NCBI GenBank assembly: GCA_021432605.1
Contig: MU271143.1
Coordinates: 939,277 to 1,003,276, forward strand
From: Coniochaeta sp. PMI_546
Lineage: Eukaryota > Ascomycota > Sordariomycetes > Coniochaetales > Coniochaetaceae
DNA: 64,000 nucleotides
Direction of reading: 5' to 3'
Part shown: positions 11,259 through 22,545 of the stretch, piece after piece
Layout: every line of letters begins with the position of its first letter
Position numbering within the stretch: the first letter of the stretch is position 1
Program-made: the position numbers and the translations under genes
Notes under the pieces: model-generated
Databases searched by the model: none
What the model saw: only the letters and a program-made list of their open reading frames with translations
Told to the model about the DNA's origin: nothing

Positions 11259-14200
11259 CTAGCGCGGCTGGTCGCCCCCCTCAAAAGCATCCCTGATCCC
11301 TCCCCGCTTGATCACCTCCCCGACCCCGTCCCTCACCTCCCTCGGCCCGCTGATCATCTGCCTCAGCTCGCGGCTCCTCTTCTCCCTCCTCCTCTCGCTC
11401 AGCCGCCGCGGGATGTTGTGCAGCCCGTACCTCTCGATCCCCCGCCCCAGCGTCCTGCTCAGGCTGTACGTCCGCCACAGCCGCCCGCCCGCCCGAGCGC
11501 CGCCGCCGCCGCCGGGCGGCGAGTAGGGCCGCCGCGAGCCCCCCGACCGGAACGAGTCCAGGCTGCGGCGGTGCTGCACCACGCGCAGGTTGCCGCTGGG
11601 CGTCCGGCGGATGGTGCGGCGCGCCGTGCCGGTGTCCTCGTCGTACGACAGGTCGCGGGCGTCCCGCTGCGGCAGGATGGCGAACGTGCGCTTCACACGG
11701 TCCGAGAGGCTGAGTGCCCGTCTCGGCGTCGGCCGGTTGTCGACCGGAGGGTAGCGGTAGGTCTCCTCGTCCGCGTCGCGGACCCAGTCCTCGTCGTCCT
11801 CGTCGCGGTCCGCGTACGCGGGGCGCCAGAAGGCGTGCAGCTTGTTCTCTTCCTTGGGCCGGTCTTCCGGGGTCGGATACATGGGCTCGTTCTCGATCCT
11901 GTCGAGGTAGCCGCGGTCCTTTCTCGGATGGCGGGAGAGTGAGAACGTCCGCGACAAGATACCCGCGCTCGACGGACCGGACTCGGAGAAGCGTCGGCCG
12001 GCAAGTGTCCGGCCGGTGAGGGCCCGCTTCAGCAGCGACACCGGCCGCTGTGGCTTCTCGACGACCACGCCGAAGTAGTTGCCCATCAAGTGCTCCTTCT
12101 GGTGCGCAGGTGTCAGCCCCGAGGGCGTGGCGGGGATGAAGGCGATCACCGGCGGCTCCGGGGGTGCACGCGGGTTCCTCAGCGGCGAGTCGACGTCGTC
12201 CATCTTGAAAGTCGGCTGCGGAGGAGTGACGGGCACGGCGGCGTCCGGCGCGGTCGTCTTGGATTCCGGATTCGTTTGGTGCGAGTCCCCGGCCTTCTGG
12301 TCCAGCGAGCTCTGCTGCGAGTTCCTCGACTTCTGCTCGAGCGAGGAGCTCTCGGACGGCTTGTTGGAGTGGTCGACCACCAGCACCGACCTGTTCTGGT
12401 GCGGGTAGATGCTCACGGCCTGGGCCTCGGCTACCTCCGCGTTGAAGGTCCCTGTCGTGTCCACGGAGGCTAGCGAGAACGGCGTCTTCTGCACCGACAG
12501 CCGCTGGCCGAAGAAGGGGTCGCCGAGATGGTCCACGTGCCGGAGCTGGTGGTGGCCGGACTCGAACGAGTGCGCCTGCTGCACCGCGCCTCCAGGGGCT
12601 CCGTCGTGCGACCGTGGAGGGAGCTCTCGCCTCGTCTCCTTGATAGCCGCTGATTCCAGAGCGTGGTCGCGGACCGCCGTCCCGTGCAGGCCCTCCAGCG
12701 CCTTGCGAGCTCGCTCCGCCTGGAGCGCGTTGTGCGCCTTCAGGCTGTCGGCCGTCAGCGACGCTGTCCTGGATCCGTTGCGGCTCGTGGGCGCGGACAG
12801 GGAGGAGGACCGAGCCGGGACGACGGGCGGGAAGTCCATGGTCCGCTGGTCGCCTGGCTTCGAGCCGTCAGACTCGGACAGCGTCCGGCTGCGGCGGCCG
12901 GGTCGCTCGAAGATGGGTGTGGCATCCTTGCTCATCGACAGCTGAGACAAGGGGGCGGAGCCTAGGCTCTGGCTCCGCTTCGACCTCCTGCTGCTGGTCG
13001 AGCGGAGCGATGGCTCCTTGCTGGATCTGTTTGACGACCGCCGGTCGGGGATGACCACGACAGGGATGCCTCCGCTCTTCTCTATCGCTCGCCGGGCCTT
13101 CCTGCTGGAGATGGAGTTGTGCGTCGATATGGACGCCATGCTCTCGATGCGCGTCTCTGGCCGCCTGCCGTCGGCCGCAGGTCGCTTCTGGGCCTCGTCC
13201 AGCGACAGCGGACTCTGCACCGAGGATGTGGAGGAGAGGGGCAGGTCCAGAGCGGAGTCGCGCAGCCCGCTCTGCTTCCGCACGTGCCGCAGCGTCTTCC
13301 GGCGTTGTGGAGGCGCGTCGACTAGGATAGCCTCGACGACGGTCGAGACGGTCGATTTCGAGGATACTCCAGAAGCTCTCCGGGTATCTACGCTGATGGA
13401 CGACTCCGAGACTGCCGGCGCACGTGACCCCGCAGGCTTGATCCTGTCCGACACGACCCGACGTGCCGGGTAGACGAGGGGGCTCTCCTGCAATGCCAGC
13501 GACACGGACCGCAGCGCTTTGGTGGCGTTCGTCGGCGTGACGGTGACATCGTCGATGACCTCGTTATGGATCCCGTTTGTCTGGACAGCGGTCCTCCGCT
13601 TCCTGACCGTGACGGTCCTGTCCAGGTTGTCGTCCCACTCCTGCTCGACCTCGCTGCTGGAGCCCCAGTCGCCGTCAAACGTCATGAACTCGCCTTTCGT
13701 CCGCGGTGTGACGTCGTCTTCCGGGCTCGACTCCATGCCCAGGCCCAGGCCTACCGTCCTCGGCTTGGGCTTCTCGGCGCTCGCTTGCCGGACAGTGCTG
13801 TGAGACGAACGCGCCGACGGCAGGACGGGTCGTACCGTGGATTTGACGTCCTCTTCCGACTCGGACTCCGGGTTCTCCCTCGCTGTCGTGAACGACTCCG
13901 TCCGCGAGTCGGTCGTCGCCTTGGACGGTATGCGGTCGTTGATCACGGGCCGTGGTCTGGGCCGGCGGTCTGCCTTGGCCGGGGGCGACCGCTCAGGGGT
14001 CAGGTTCGGGGTTGGCGGGCTCCGCTGATTAGTTGGAGTGACCGGCGTCACGAGTGGCGGCTCGCGGATGCTATCACTGCTCTGCACGGGGCCTGCAGCA
14101 TATGTCGGGCTCGACGGCACGACAGAATGGCTGGAGGACGACGTCCTGGAGTGAGCTGGCGGCGTCGGAGGCGGGTCGGGCCCAGCGACGGCGCGCCTCG

Positions 14201-14477
14201 GCGTCCGGCGCAGGCTGACGGACGAGATGGACGCTTGCGAGGTGGAGCCTTGGGAGAGGACGCTGGCAACCTCGAGATCGAGGTTCCGCGGCCGTGAGCG
14301 GGGCGTATCCGTGGCCCCGTAGACCCTCTCGTTCCTCGGGTGCGGGAGCACCTTGTGCCTCTTGAACGTCCCCTGCCGGTGCAGTCCGATGTCGTCCATC
14401 TTCGCTTTCAGGGCGTAGTCGTTCCGCAGGCCGTTCGTGTTGGAGATGGGCGGTCTCGCGTCCGCGCTTGCCGTCAT
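11259..14477 (-). CDS. Long disordered fungal protein, function unknown
   Basis: Single uninterrupted exon of 1072 residues; I do not recognise a named domain. Composition is dominated by Ser, Arg, Pro and Thr with many RxxS and SP/TP sites, typical of a phosphorylated disordered protein. Short ordered-looking blocks occur near the start (LRNDYALKAKMDDIGLHRQGTFKRHK), near residue 790 (LTPAHQKEHLMGNYFGVVV), and at the C-terminus (YSLSRTLGRGIERYGLHNIP, then RRLSERRREKRSRELRQMI). The Arg/Lys-rich C-terminal block is the most likely functional region. No signal peptide or membrane span. Intact length and strong codon bias argue for a real gene. A polarity, septum or cytoskeleton role would be a guess only. 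Confidence 0.85.
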   Translation of the reverse strand: MTASADARPPISNTNGLRNDYALKAKMDDIGLHRQGTFKRHKVLPHPRNERVYGATDTPRSRPRNLDLEVASVLSQGSTSQASISSVSLRRTPRRAVAGPDPPPTPPAHSRTSSSSHSVVPSSPTYAAGPVQSSDSIREPPLVTPVTPTNQRSPPTPNLTPERSPPAKADRRPRPRPVINDRIPSKATTDSRTESFTTARENPESESEEDVKSTVRPVLPSARSSHSTVRQASAEKPKPRTVGLGLGMESSPEDDVTPRTKGEFMTFDGDWGSSSEVEQEWDDNLDRTVTVRKRRTAVQTNGIHNEVIDDVTVTPTNATKALRSVSLALQESPLVYPARRVVSDRIKPAGSRAPAVSESSISVDTRRASGVSSKSTVSTVVEAILVDAPPQRRKTLRHVRKQSGLRDSALDLPLSSTSSVQSPLSLDEAQKRPAADGRRPETRIESMASISTHNSISSRKARRAIEKSGGIPVVVIPDRRSSNRSSKEPSLRSTSSRRSKRSQSLGSAPLSQLSMSKDATPIFERPGRRSRTLSESDGSKPGDQRTMDFPPVVPARSSSLSAPTSRNGSRTASLTADSLKAHNALQAERARKALEGLHGTAVRDHALESAAIKETRRELPPRSHDGAPGGAVQQAHSFESGHHQLRHVDHLGDPFFGQRLSVQKTPFSLASVDTTGTFNAEVAEAQAVSIYPHQNRSVLVVDHSNKPSESSSLEQKSRNSQQSSLDQKAGDSHQTNPESKTTAPDAAVPVTPPQPTFKMDDVDSPLRNPRAPPEPPVIAFIPATPSGLTPAHQKEHLMGNYFGVVVEKPQRPVSLLKRALTGRTLAGRRFSESGPSSAGILSRTFSLSRHPRKDRGYLDRIENEPMYPTPEDRPKEENKLHAFWRPAYADRDEDDEDWVRDADEETYRYPPVDNRPTPRRALSLSDRVKRTFAILPQRDARDLSYDEDTGTARRTIRRTPSGNLRVVQHRRSLDSFRSGGSRRPYSPPGGGGGARAGGRLWRTYSLSRTLGRGIERYGLHNIPRRLSERRREKRSRELRQMISGPREVRDGVGEVIKRGGIRDAFEGGDQPR

Positions 14478-17400
14478 CTTGGGCGACAGGTGGCCGGGAC
14501 ACGAGTGATTACTCTTCTATCCGTCTCCTCTTATGCTTTATTCGGCAGATGTCCGCGCGGGGCTCTGCATCGCATGTTGCAAGTACTGGAGCGCTGTAGA
14601 AACAAAACAAGACACTGGAATGCCAGAGGTTGTCGCAGTAAAGTGCACGCCAGAAACTCAAGTCGTCGGTCGTCGGCCTCTTGTACTGCACGGGCCTCGA
14701 AATCGCAATCGGTGGGATATGGCAACAGCCTGCCAAAAGACAAAGCCAGGGGCGAACAACAGGCAGGCAACTGGCCGCTTTGTGCGCCGCTGAGAGTGCT
14801 GAGATCGAAGGCCAACGGACGGTGGTCAAGTCGAGGCCGAGGGTCCAGCTGGCGATATCGTGGTTGGAATCCGGTCGCGGGTTGAGGGCTGATGACTTTT
14901 TCGCCAATCAAGCAGCCATCCAGGCCAAGAATGCGCTTCACGGTAGGTGCGCCAGGGTCTGTTGCATGGGGGCAGAAAAAGGAGCAAATTTCAGGTGGCG
15001 GTCGCGGCGACTCGTACCAAACCGTCCGGGTGTAAACGTGGACACTTATCCGTGGCTGGTAGCGCCTTGCGACACCTGGCACGAGGGTATTTCGAGTCGA
15101 GGTTAAAAAAAAGAAGATTATAAAAAGGCAGAAATCAACGAAGCAGAGGACACGGAGCAGCAAATCGCTTGCAAGAACGGGAAAAGCAGCGTCCAAATGG
15201 CCAGTCGAGGTGAATGAAACGTCGTGCTCAGAAGGGAGTGAGTAGAGTGAGTCTAGTCGACTGGGACGGAAGGCGCAGGCCAGTGTCATTGGCGAGAGCT
15301 GCCCGCAAAGTCTGACGCAGTGCAAGCAAAAAGAGCAGGGCTGGTTCGCTCCTGCCCAGGAATCCAGGCAAAGACAGGGATCGCTCCCAGGGCGCCACTT
15401 TTAATTGCCCCGCCCTCACCACCTCTTTGGGAGCAGCGACGGGAGGGAAGTCGAGGGCGGGTCGTGCCTTCCATTCTTGTCGTCCGTTGCAAGAATGATC
15501 CATGGTGGCAGGTGCGCAGGCGGGCAGGCAGTCTAGAATAGTCCGTGGTTGCTTCTTCCTGGACTTCATCTACACTACACGTCTACATGGTCGCATCCGA
15601 CATCTGCAAACACAGCCGTGTCAACATGTTGCCGCCGCCATGAGACAGACAGAGACCTCAACAGGCACTCGATGTTGCAGTCGCAGTTACAGTTAGTTGC
15701 TGCAGCACCATCTGCCGACCATCGATTAGCCCACCATCCCTAGAATAGTCCCTATGCATCTTGGTGACCGCATGCCTCACCGGCCCTCTGATAGACGCTG
15801 TGTGAACGTGGTATCTGTATCTACCGCCTGCAGTTGACAGTCAAGTAGAGAAGACTCCGTCTTGCAGCGTTCGGCCGAGCTTGGCTGCTTCCATGTCTTG
15901 GTCTTCCATCTTGCCTCCTCACTCGTTCATGCGCACGGCAAGATGGTTCTATCAAGTGCGGTACATAAACTACGCGGAAAGGGGGGGAAGGCCGAGTCCA
16001 TCTTTGCCTCTGCGTCCTCGTCTGACATTGGTCCGATGGCCTCCTGCTGCAGCGCCGAGGGGTCAGCAGGCCAATCCGCTCACGAGGACCGCTTAGCAAG
16101 GCTGCCCGTCCTTTGCAAGACCTGCATGCCTCGTGCAGCCAGACGGGCGAGACGAATCAGGGACATGCTCTGCTCCGTCCAAGGTCACCGTAGGGGCTAG
16201 ACGAGACAACTTGATGCAGCAAGCGCACAAAGATCCGGTGTGTCTCCTGCGCTCTACTCGTCCTCACTCGAGCTTCTCTGCCGGGTAACCCCCGACGGAG
16301 GTGTCACCCCAGGTCGCTCGACGTCGACCTATCACGACAATGTCCGGCGCGGCACTTCTCCCGGCGGCCGTTGTCTCGGAACATGGTATTATGCGACCCT
16401 GGCGCGATGCTCTGTTATCGTGGTCGCAAGTCCGCATCGCCCACACGGGTCCGAGTCCGGCGGGCTGTACGGGGCGTGATCGGGATTTTCCATACCACAT
16501 TGTACCGGTGCTGGATTGCATGCTCGTTACCTGAAATCTACCAACTGGATTATTCTATCATGGCGAGGTCTTTATATATCTGTGTGTGTAAGGTAGCTCC
16601 ATCCTTTGCTCGCTGCGTCGAGCTCCCACCCTTATCATCGAGTCCGCTAGTGCCCTCCACGAGTTGATCTCCGGCGAAGCAATTGCTCTTACGTACCGGG
16701 TAACACGACACATGCTGCAGTCGAGTCCGTGGCTACGGGCAGAGAACATGCGTTTCGCTGGCCTATCACAGCCCGGCTTGTTCCAGCTCGCTCTCTGCCT
16801 TAACCTACCGCCAGAGTCCTTCAGCGTCTCGTACCGTCAGATCCCTCCGTCAAGTCACTGCGCAACTGCCACGAACGATGACGCGCACCGGAGTTCGTTC
16901 GGGAGTTCGTTCCGGTCGTCCAACGGCGAGGACGTTATCGGAGCTTGTCATCGTGGGGATCCCCAATCGCCAATGCTTATCTGGAGGGGCAGCTTGGGCA
17001 GCTCGGCCGCGTGGTGATTGGACCCCGGAGTCGCTGGCGTCATCCACGCTGACGGGACAAATCGAGCTTCATAATGGATACAACGATCCCGCCAAGCCGA
17101 CGGCCGACGTTTCGCATTACTCTTGTCAATTAGTTCACGGTCGGGACGCGGGAGGCTCAGATGTGAGCTTCGCGCCGGGCCAAACCTGCAATTGGCCCTG
17201 GTCCTGCTGCTGAGCCAAAGCCAAAAAAATGTTTCTTTATCTGGGCCCCGCATCACCACTGCTCAATATCTGCTGTGAAGCACATTTACATAACAGCATC
17301 TGCTCAAAGCAGCCGTCTCCGGCGATCTGGCGAGCCTACAGCCAGTCTGACTGGACCACATTGTCACGCCGCCGGGGTTGGGATGCAGATTGGCGATAAG

Positions 17401-17590
17401 CTAGAGCAGCACATGCTTGTCCACGGCAGTCTTCTGCAGGAGAGTGATGACGAGCTGCCAATCCAGTGGCTAATAGCTCTGACCATGCAGAAGCTACGGG
17501 CAGAGAATCAGATCTCATAAATATTTGTGGCTGCCGTCCAGCTTTTCCCGTCCGTCCCTGGCTCCTCCTCCATCAGTGACAGCCATCGCA
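14478..17590. other. 3.1-kb stretch without a supported gene
   Basis: The first ~900 bases are probably the promoter and long 5' leader of the minus-strand gene ending at 11259; a 264-codon minus frame there has no family resemblance and leader-like composition. The remainder up to 17.5 kb shows only short chance frames. ATAAATATT at 17518-17526 may be the TATA region of the next gene. Confidence 0.5.
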
Positions 17591-19095
17591 ATGCCGCGCC
17601 CCAGTGTTCTCGCTCTCTGCTTCGCGGCTCTCGCAGCTGCCCACGGCGACCACCACGACGACCAGTCGCCGATAGCTGGCCCTCTGCAAGCCCTGTGGTA
17701 CAACAGGCTCCCCGGTGACGGAGGCACCCAGGCCGACTCGGTGTTCTCAGGAATCTCGACCTTTGGACGCCTTCCTTACCTGCCGTGCCTTGCGAGCAAG
17801 GACATCAACTATGACATCGCCTTTATCGGTTCGTGGCAAGCCCAACTGGAAGCTAGACAGCTTGCTGACAGCCTACACAGGTGCTCCCTTCGACACCGGC
17901 ACGTCGTACAGGCCCGGAGCCCGCTTCGGCCCGTCGGGCATCCGTCAAGGCTCTCGCCGGCTCAATCTCTAGTCAGTAAAGCCGGGAACCCGCCCTCGGG
18001 GCATTGTGCTGACACCTCCGTAGCGGCGGCTACAACGTGCCCCTGGAGACAAACCCCTTCAACAGCTGGGCCACCGTGCTGGACTGCGGTGACATTCCCG
18101 TGACCTCGTGCGGGCCGCCTCTCTTCCTCGACACTGTTCAAGCCCACTAACGCAGCGCGCAGGTACGACAACACGTACGCCCTCCACCAGATCGAGGAAG
18201 GGCACTACAACATCCTCTCGCGCTCGCCCAAGACGGACGCGAAGAAGAAGGGCCCGGCCAAGAACGGCAAGACGCTGCCCCGCGTCATCACGCTCGGCGG
18301 CGACCACACCATCACGCTGCCGCTGCTGCGGTCCATCAACCGCGCCTACGGGCCGGTCTCGGTCATCCACTTCGACAGCCACCTGGACACGTGGCGGCCC
18401 AAGGTCTTCGGCGGGTCGCCCTCGGAGGTCGCCAGCGTCAACCACGGCACGTACTTCTACCACGCGTCCCAGGAGGGCCTGCTGCGCAACGACTCCAACA
18501 TCCACGCCGGCATCCGCACGACGCTGAGCGGGCCGAGCGACTACGAGAACGACGGGTACTGCGGCTTCGAGATCGTCGAGGCGCGCGAGATCGACAAGAT
18601 CGGCACCGACGGCATCATCAAGAAGATCCTGGACAGGGTCGGGACCAAGAACCCGGTCTACCTGTCGCTGGACATCGACACGCTCGATCCCGCCTGTAAG
18701 TCCCTCCCTCCTCCCGGCCCGATGCCACAGACTCGCGGCATGTGCTGACCAGAGACCCAAAGTCGCCCCCGCGACCGGCACGCCCGAGACCGGAGGCTGG
18801 TCGACGCGCGAGCTCCGGACGATCCTGCGCGGCCTCGAGAGCCTCAACCTGATCGCCGCCGACATTGTCGAGGTTGCGGTGAGCAGCTTCCCTCTGATGA
18901 CGTGGCGCGCCCGCGCCCGCGTCTCCGCCTGTTTCGTGCTGACGTCTTGGGCCTTCCTTCTAGCCCGCCTACGACACCAATGCCGAGCTGACGACCATGG
19001 CCGCCGCCGACGCCATGTACGAGATCATGAGCATCATGGTCAAGAAGGGACCGCTCAGCCTGATGGACCACGAGTACTCTGAGGAGGACCTGTGA
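17591..19095 (+). CDS. Secreted agmatinase-like ureohydrolase
   Basis: Arginase/agmatinase-fold enzyme, binuclear Mn, expected to hydrolyse agmatine or a related guanidino compound to urea. Six exons (17591-17828, 17881-17971, 18024-18107, 18163-18695, 18763-18878, 18964-19095) give 397 residues. Metal ligands are all visible: GGDHT, the DSHLD motif ([10 protein letters not shown]), and [13 protein letters not shown]. The substrate motif GTPETGGW is present. Residues 1-18 ([18 protein letters not shown]) form a clear signal peptide, followed by a His/Asp-rich HGDHHDD, so the enzyme probably enters the secretory path, unlike cytosolic arginase. Every intron is 52-85 nt with consistent phase. 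Substrate is inferred from family only; guanidinobutyrase or a related activity is also possible. Confidence 0.92.
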
Positions 19096-21039
19096 ATGGC
19101 TGCGCTCGAGACTGGCGTTGCCACGATGAGCGTGTGGCGGCGATGTGCTACCAGGCGCTTGAACGAGAACGAATGGGAATGAACGAAGGACACGATGAAT
19201 GAGATAGACAGACAGAAAATCACTGCGAGGTGTGCTCAGTATCGGTTCTGGTTCCGCTGCGTGATGTCAACACAGTCGGGTCGCGTCAATCAGGCGGTCA
19301 TTTGACCACGGTCGACATGACCGAGACTGACAGCGCTTGCTGACATATCCTGGTCTTACCAAATTGACAGTGTTGAGATCATCGCGATTCCTAGTCTGGC
19401 AGAAGACTCGTATTTTCTGTCACCGACGAGTAGTCAACCGACCAGTAGTCACAGCGTGCGCCAAGCTCTCACCTTCTCTGGATAGAGTTTGGCGTCTACA
19501 AGCCGAATGAAAGTAATGCATCTTGTCCTATGCATCAGGATGACGACTTGAATCGCTTCCCGACTCCAGACGAGCCTCTTCCGACGAAAAGTTAAAGTTG
19601 TGATTGTATTTGTGTCAAAAAGAGCTGCTGGAGCGCCTCACTGTGGCTAATGAGAGGCAGCTCTCAGCTTGGCAGGTCCCCACCGTGGCTCCTTCCCGTC
19701 TGTCTCGGCACATGCTTCCGTTCCACTTGCCCTGTGACGCAGCATTCTATCTAACATGGTCAAGCAACTGCCACGCTGAAGCCTGGACGCTGACTGAGAA
19801 CCTCCTCATCACAGGCTCACGCCCAAGGGTGATTCCGGCTTTTGCACTGCATTCGGTCTCCCTGGAGCGACGGGGCAGACAAGGTTCGTAAACGACAGGA
19901 GGCCATCCAAAGCTCGAGCAGCCACTCACACCCGCGCAACCAAGAATGGGGTGATGTACCCCAAACCCACTGGACGGAGCTCTGCAGGGTTCCCCGTCTT
20001 CATTCATGCAAGTCTCGGTACGACTGGCCCAGTGTGCCTCCAGTGTGCCTGGCGGGGATCGACGAGATTGCAGGAATTATTTAGCACCCTCGACAGACTC
20101 CGTATGGTGCCAGAGGAGTGCCGTAAAAACGCCGTGAAACAACAGGATGCCCTGAAGCTACCCTACGACATTGTCAATTGTGTAGAGCGCTGAAGACGCG
20201 ACGAGAGAAGGCGTTCCGCGACGAAGAATGTGCAGACTGAAGATTGAAGGATGTGCAAACTGAAGACTGCGCACGACCAGCAATCAGATGGAAGCAGGAT
20301 AAACTTTGGCAGCTGAATATCATCTTTACTCACCAGCTTCGGTTGGTGACGACGTCGACGGGCGAACACGAGCTCCTCCACGTAGATGGTGACGTTACCC
20401 GTAATCCGGAGCGGCGACAGGCCACCCCGCCAGAGGTCTCGGGTACGAGGGCCTTCTGGCAACATTTCGCATAGGCACGCATACCAACTGCAACCTCAGT
20501 AAGATGCTCGATTGACGATTAACTTTGTCCCTTGCCCCGCGTGATTGGCCACCCAGAGCATCACCCCAGCCTCGTGTTACAGCAGCGGGAGGCTTGCTGC
20601 CCCTGACGACACCTCACCACTCCGCACTGTGGTAAGATCATGACTTTCTCCTGTGTCTCTCCACTTCCGCAGGCGTGTGTGCAAGGGTGGTACGAGCAGA
20701 GCCTGTCAATACGGCCCAGCCCCTCGTGCGCGGGCCATACACTTGTTTCTCGCCCGGATCAACACCACCCAGCGCCGAAGGTGTCGAGCATGAAACAATG
20801 CATTACCGGGCTGGGCTGGATGCCGGTAAGTGACGGGTAGGGGCCTTACTATCTCATATAAAGCGATCTCCCCGAGATCCGAGCCCTTCTCACCACCAAC
20901 CTCGCCACCACTTCCCACATCAGTCGCTACTACTTGAAGTCACGTCCCTCGCTCCATCGTCGATCAGGAACATTCGCTGTTGAGAATTGGAATACCGAGC
21001 AAGGCAGCTCCTACGAAATCGGCCCATACAAACGCCAAC
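19096..21039. other. 1.9-kb stretch without a supported gene
   Basis: Only short frames with no resemblance to known proteins on either strand. The last 200 bases belong to the promoter and leader of the next gene. Confidence 0.5.
20857..20863 (+). promoter_or_regulatory. TATA box before the GPI-type gene
   Basis: TATAAAG sits 177 bp before the ATG at 21040 and is followed by a pyrimidine-rich leader (CTTCTCACCACCAACC). Position and context fit a TATA promoter. Confidence 0.45.
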
Positions 21040-21816
21040 ATGAAGAACTCGGCCCTCATCACCATCCTGGCTTCGGCCGCGGTTGCTACCGCTCAGGTCA
21101 CCCTGGACAACGGCACTTACACATGCTCGAAGCCCAACGTCGCGTTCTGCGCCGGCGACTCTCTGAAGACGGACATCATCGTCCGGTGCGACTCGACGGG
21201 CAGGGGCCAGCCCGGCCGCTGCAGCGACGTAGGCTTGCCTCCAAGTCCACGGTGTCATATTCAGTATGCTAACGTACCACAGAACCTCGCCGGCGAGCCC
21301 CCCGTGGGCGTCCAGCCCGCCCTGTGCTACCAGACCGACCCGACCATCGGCGATGCCGCCTGCGAGAAGAACTGCGTGGTCTACGGCGGCTCCGGCAACG
21401 GCAACGGCACCTTCACTCTGCCGACGGACGTCTGCACGCCCACTTTCACGGCCACGACCTCGCCCACCAGTGGCGTCATCACCGAGACGACCAGCACCAC
21501 AGAGACGCAGTGCGGCCGCTGCGAGTCCAGCACGGCGTCCGTCTCGACCTCCGAGATCGTCACCGAGAGCACCAGTCCCGCATCTGTCGAGACGACCACT
21601 CCAGTCGTGCCGACCACCACTCCTGCGTTCCCGACCGGCAACGCGACAGTCACCACCGGTGCTCCGACCACCAGCAAGTCGACGACGCGCACGACTGCCA
21701 CGCCCATTGCTCCGACCACGACGTCGCCGAGCTCTGTCCCGACCGCTGGCGCCGCGGCCAATGCTGCCGGTTGCTTCCTGGCCGGGCTCGGGTTGGCTGT
21801 CGCCTACATCCTGTAG
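21040..21816 (+). CDS. Thr/Ser-rich GPI-type cell-surface protein
   Basis: Exons 21040-21228 and 21283-21816 give 240 residues. Residues 1-18 are a signal peptide (MKNSALITILASAAVATA). The mature N-terminal ~95 residues contain eight cysteines (CSKPNVAFC, VRCDSTG, RCSD, LCYQ, ACEKNC, DVC), probably four disulfides. A long Thr/Ser-rich stalk suited to O-mannosylation follows, and the end GAAANAAGCFLAGLGLAVAYIL is a GPI-attachment-type hydrophobic tail. The 54-nt intron keeps the frame if retained. Likely a wall or membrane-anchored protein; the small Cys-rich head may bind a ligand, but I do not recognise the family. Confidence 0.85.
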   Translation: MKNSALITILASAAVATAQVTLDNGTYTCSKPNVAFCAGDSLKTDIIVRCDSTGRGQPGRCSDVGLPPSPRCHIQYANVPQNLAGEPPVGVQPALCYQTDPTIGDAACEKNCVVYGGSGNGNGTFTLPTDVCTPTFTATTSPTSGVITETTSTTETQCGRCESSTASVSTSEIVTESTSPASVETTTPVVPTTTPAFPTGNATVTTGAPTTSKSTTRTTATPIAPTTTSPSSVPTAGAAANAAGCFLAGLGLAVAYIL

Positions 21817-22545
21817 GCCGGGGATTTCATCTGTGAGTCCAATTGACGCCTGGAGAGATCCTCGCGGGCGATTGCCGACGTGGATCCGGTTGTTGGACAA
21901 GTGTGTCTCTTCACTGTACATAGTTGAAGGCTTTGCTGCGTCGCATCGGGTCGGTGCAGCATGGTATAATTATAACTGAGAGTGATAGACTGGAAAATTG
22001 AAAAGGCGAGGGGAGTGAGGTAGTGTGCTAGGTCAGCCTTCATCTGTACACACTATCACGGAGGGCAGGTCGCGTGTGTCTATCATGCCGTCGGAGGCAG
22101 GAACATGCATGAGTGAGTTTACGATAGAAATAATGCATCCACGGGAAATGACTTCAGATCGGACCATGCGCGTCGACCTCATCGTGGACATCATAAGATG
22201 CCCACTCGCGTCCTTACACGACATGTCGCCGGTGATCCTCGAACCGGCGACCCTGATTGCACGTGCTCACCCGCAATTGTCGCGCCATGCGGTCTCGTTC
22301 TCGTCTCTCGGAACGCGTCCGATTCGAAGGCTTCACCGCCGAGTGACTCACCGCCGAACACCGCCGGGCACGACTTAATTGTGGAGCTTCTGCCTGGCGC
22401 TCACCATCGAATTGAGCTCTCACGTCAACTCTCATGTGAAATTTCATAAGAACTCTCACAATCCAGGCCAACCTGCTCACATACATTTCACTCGTTTCTT
22501 CTCTCCTCACCTCAACTTCCAGCACTCTCCTCATCCCATCTCACA
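21817..22545. other. Spacer before the HD-domain gene
   Basis: No gene recognised. The last 100 bases are a CT-rich leader typical of expressed fungal genes. Confidence 0.5.

Noticed and set aside
14531-15325. 264-codon minus-strand frame upstream of the 1072-residue gene
   Set aside because: No family resemblance, composition like a transcribed leader, and the downstream gene already has a good start at 14477.
20920-21921. 333-codon minus-strand frame over the GPI-type gene
   Set aside because: Gly/Arg-rich shadow of the Thr/Ser-rich coding strand, which has a signal peptide and GPI tail.
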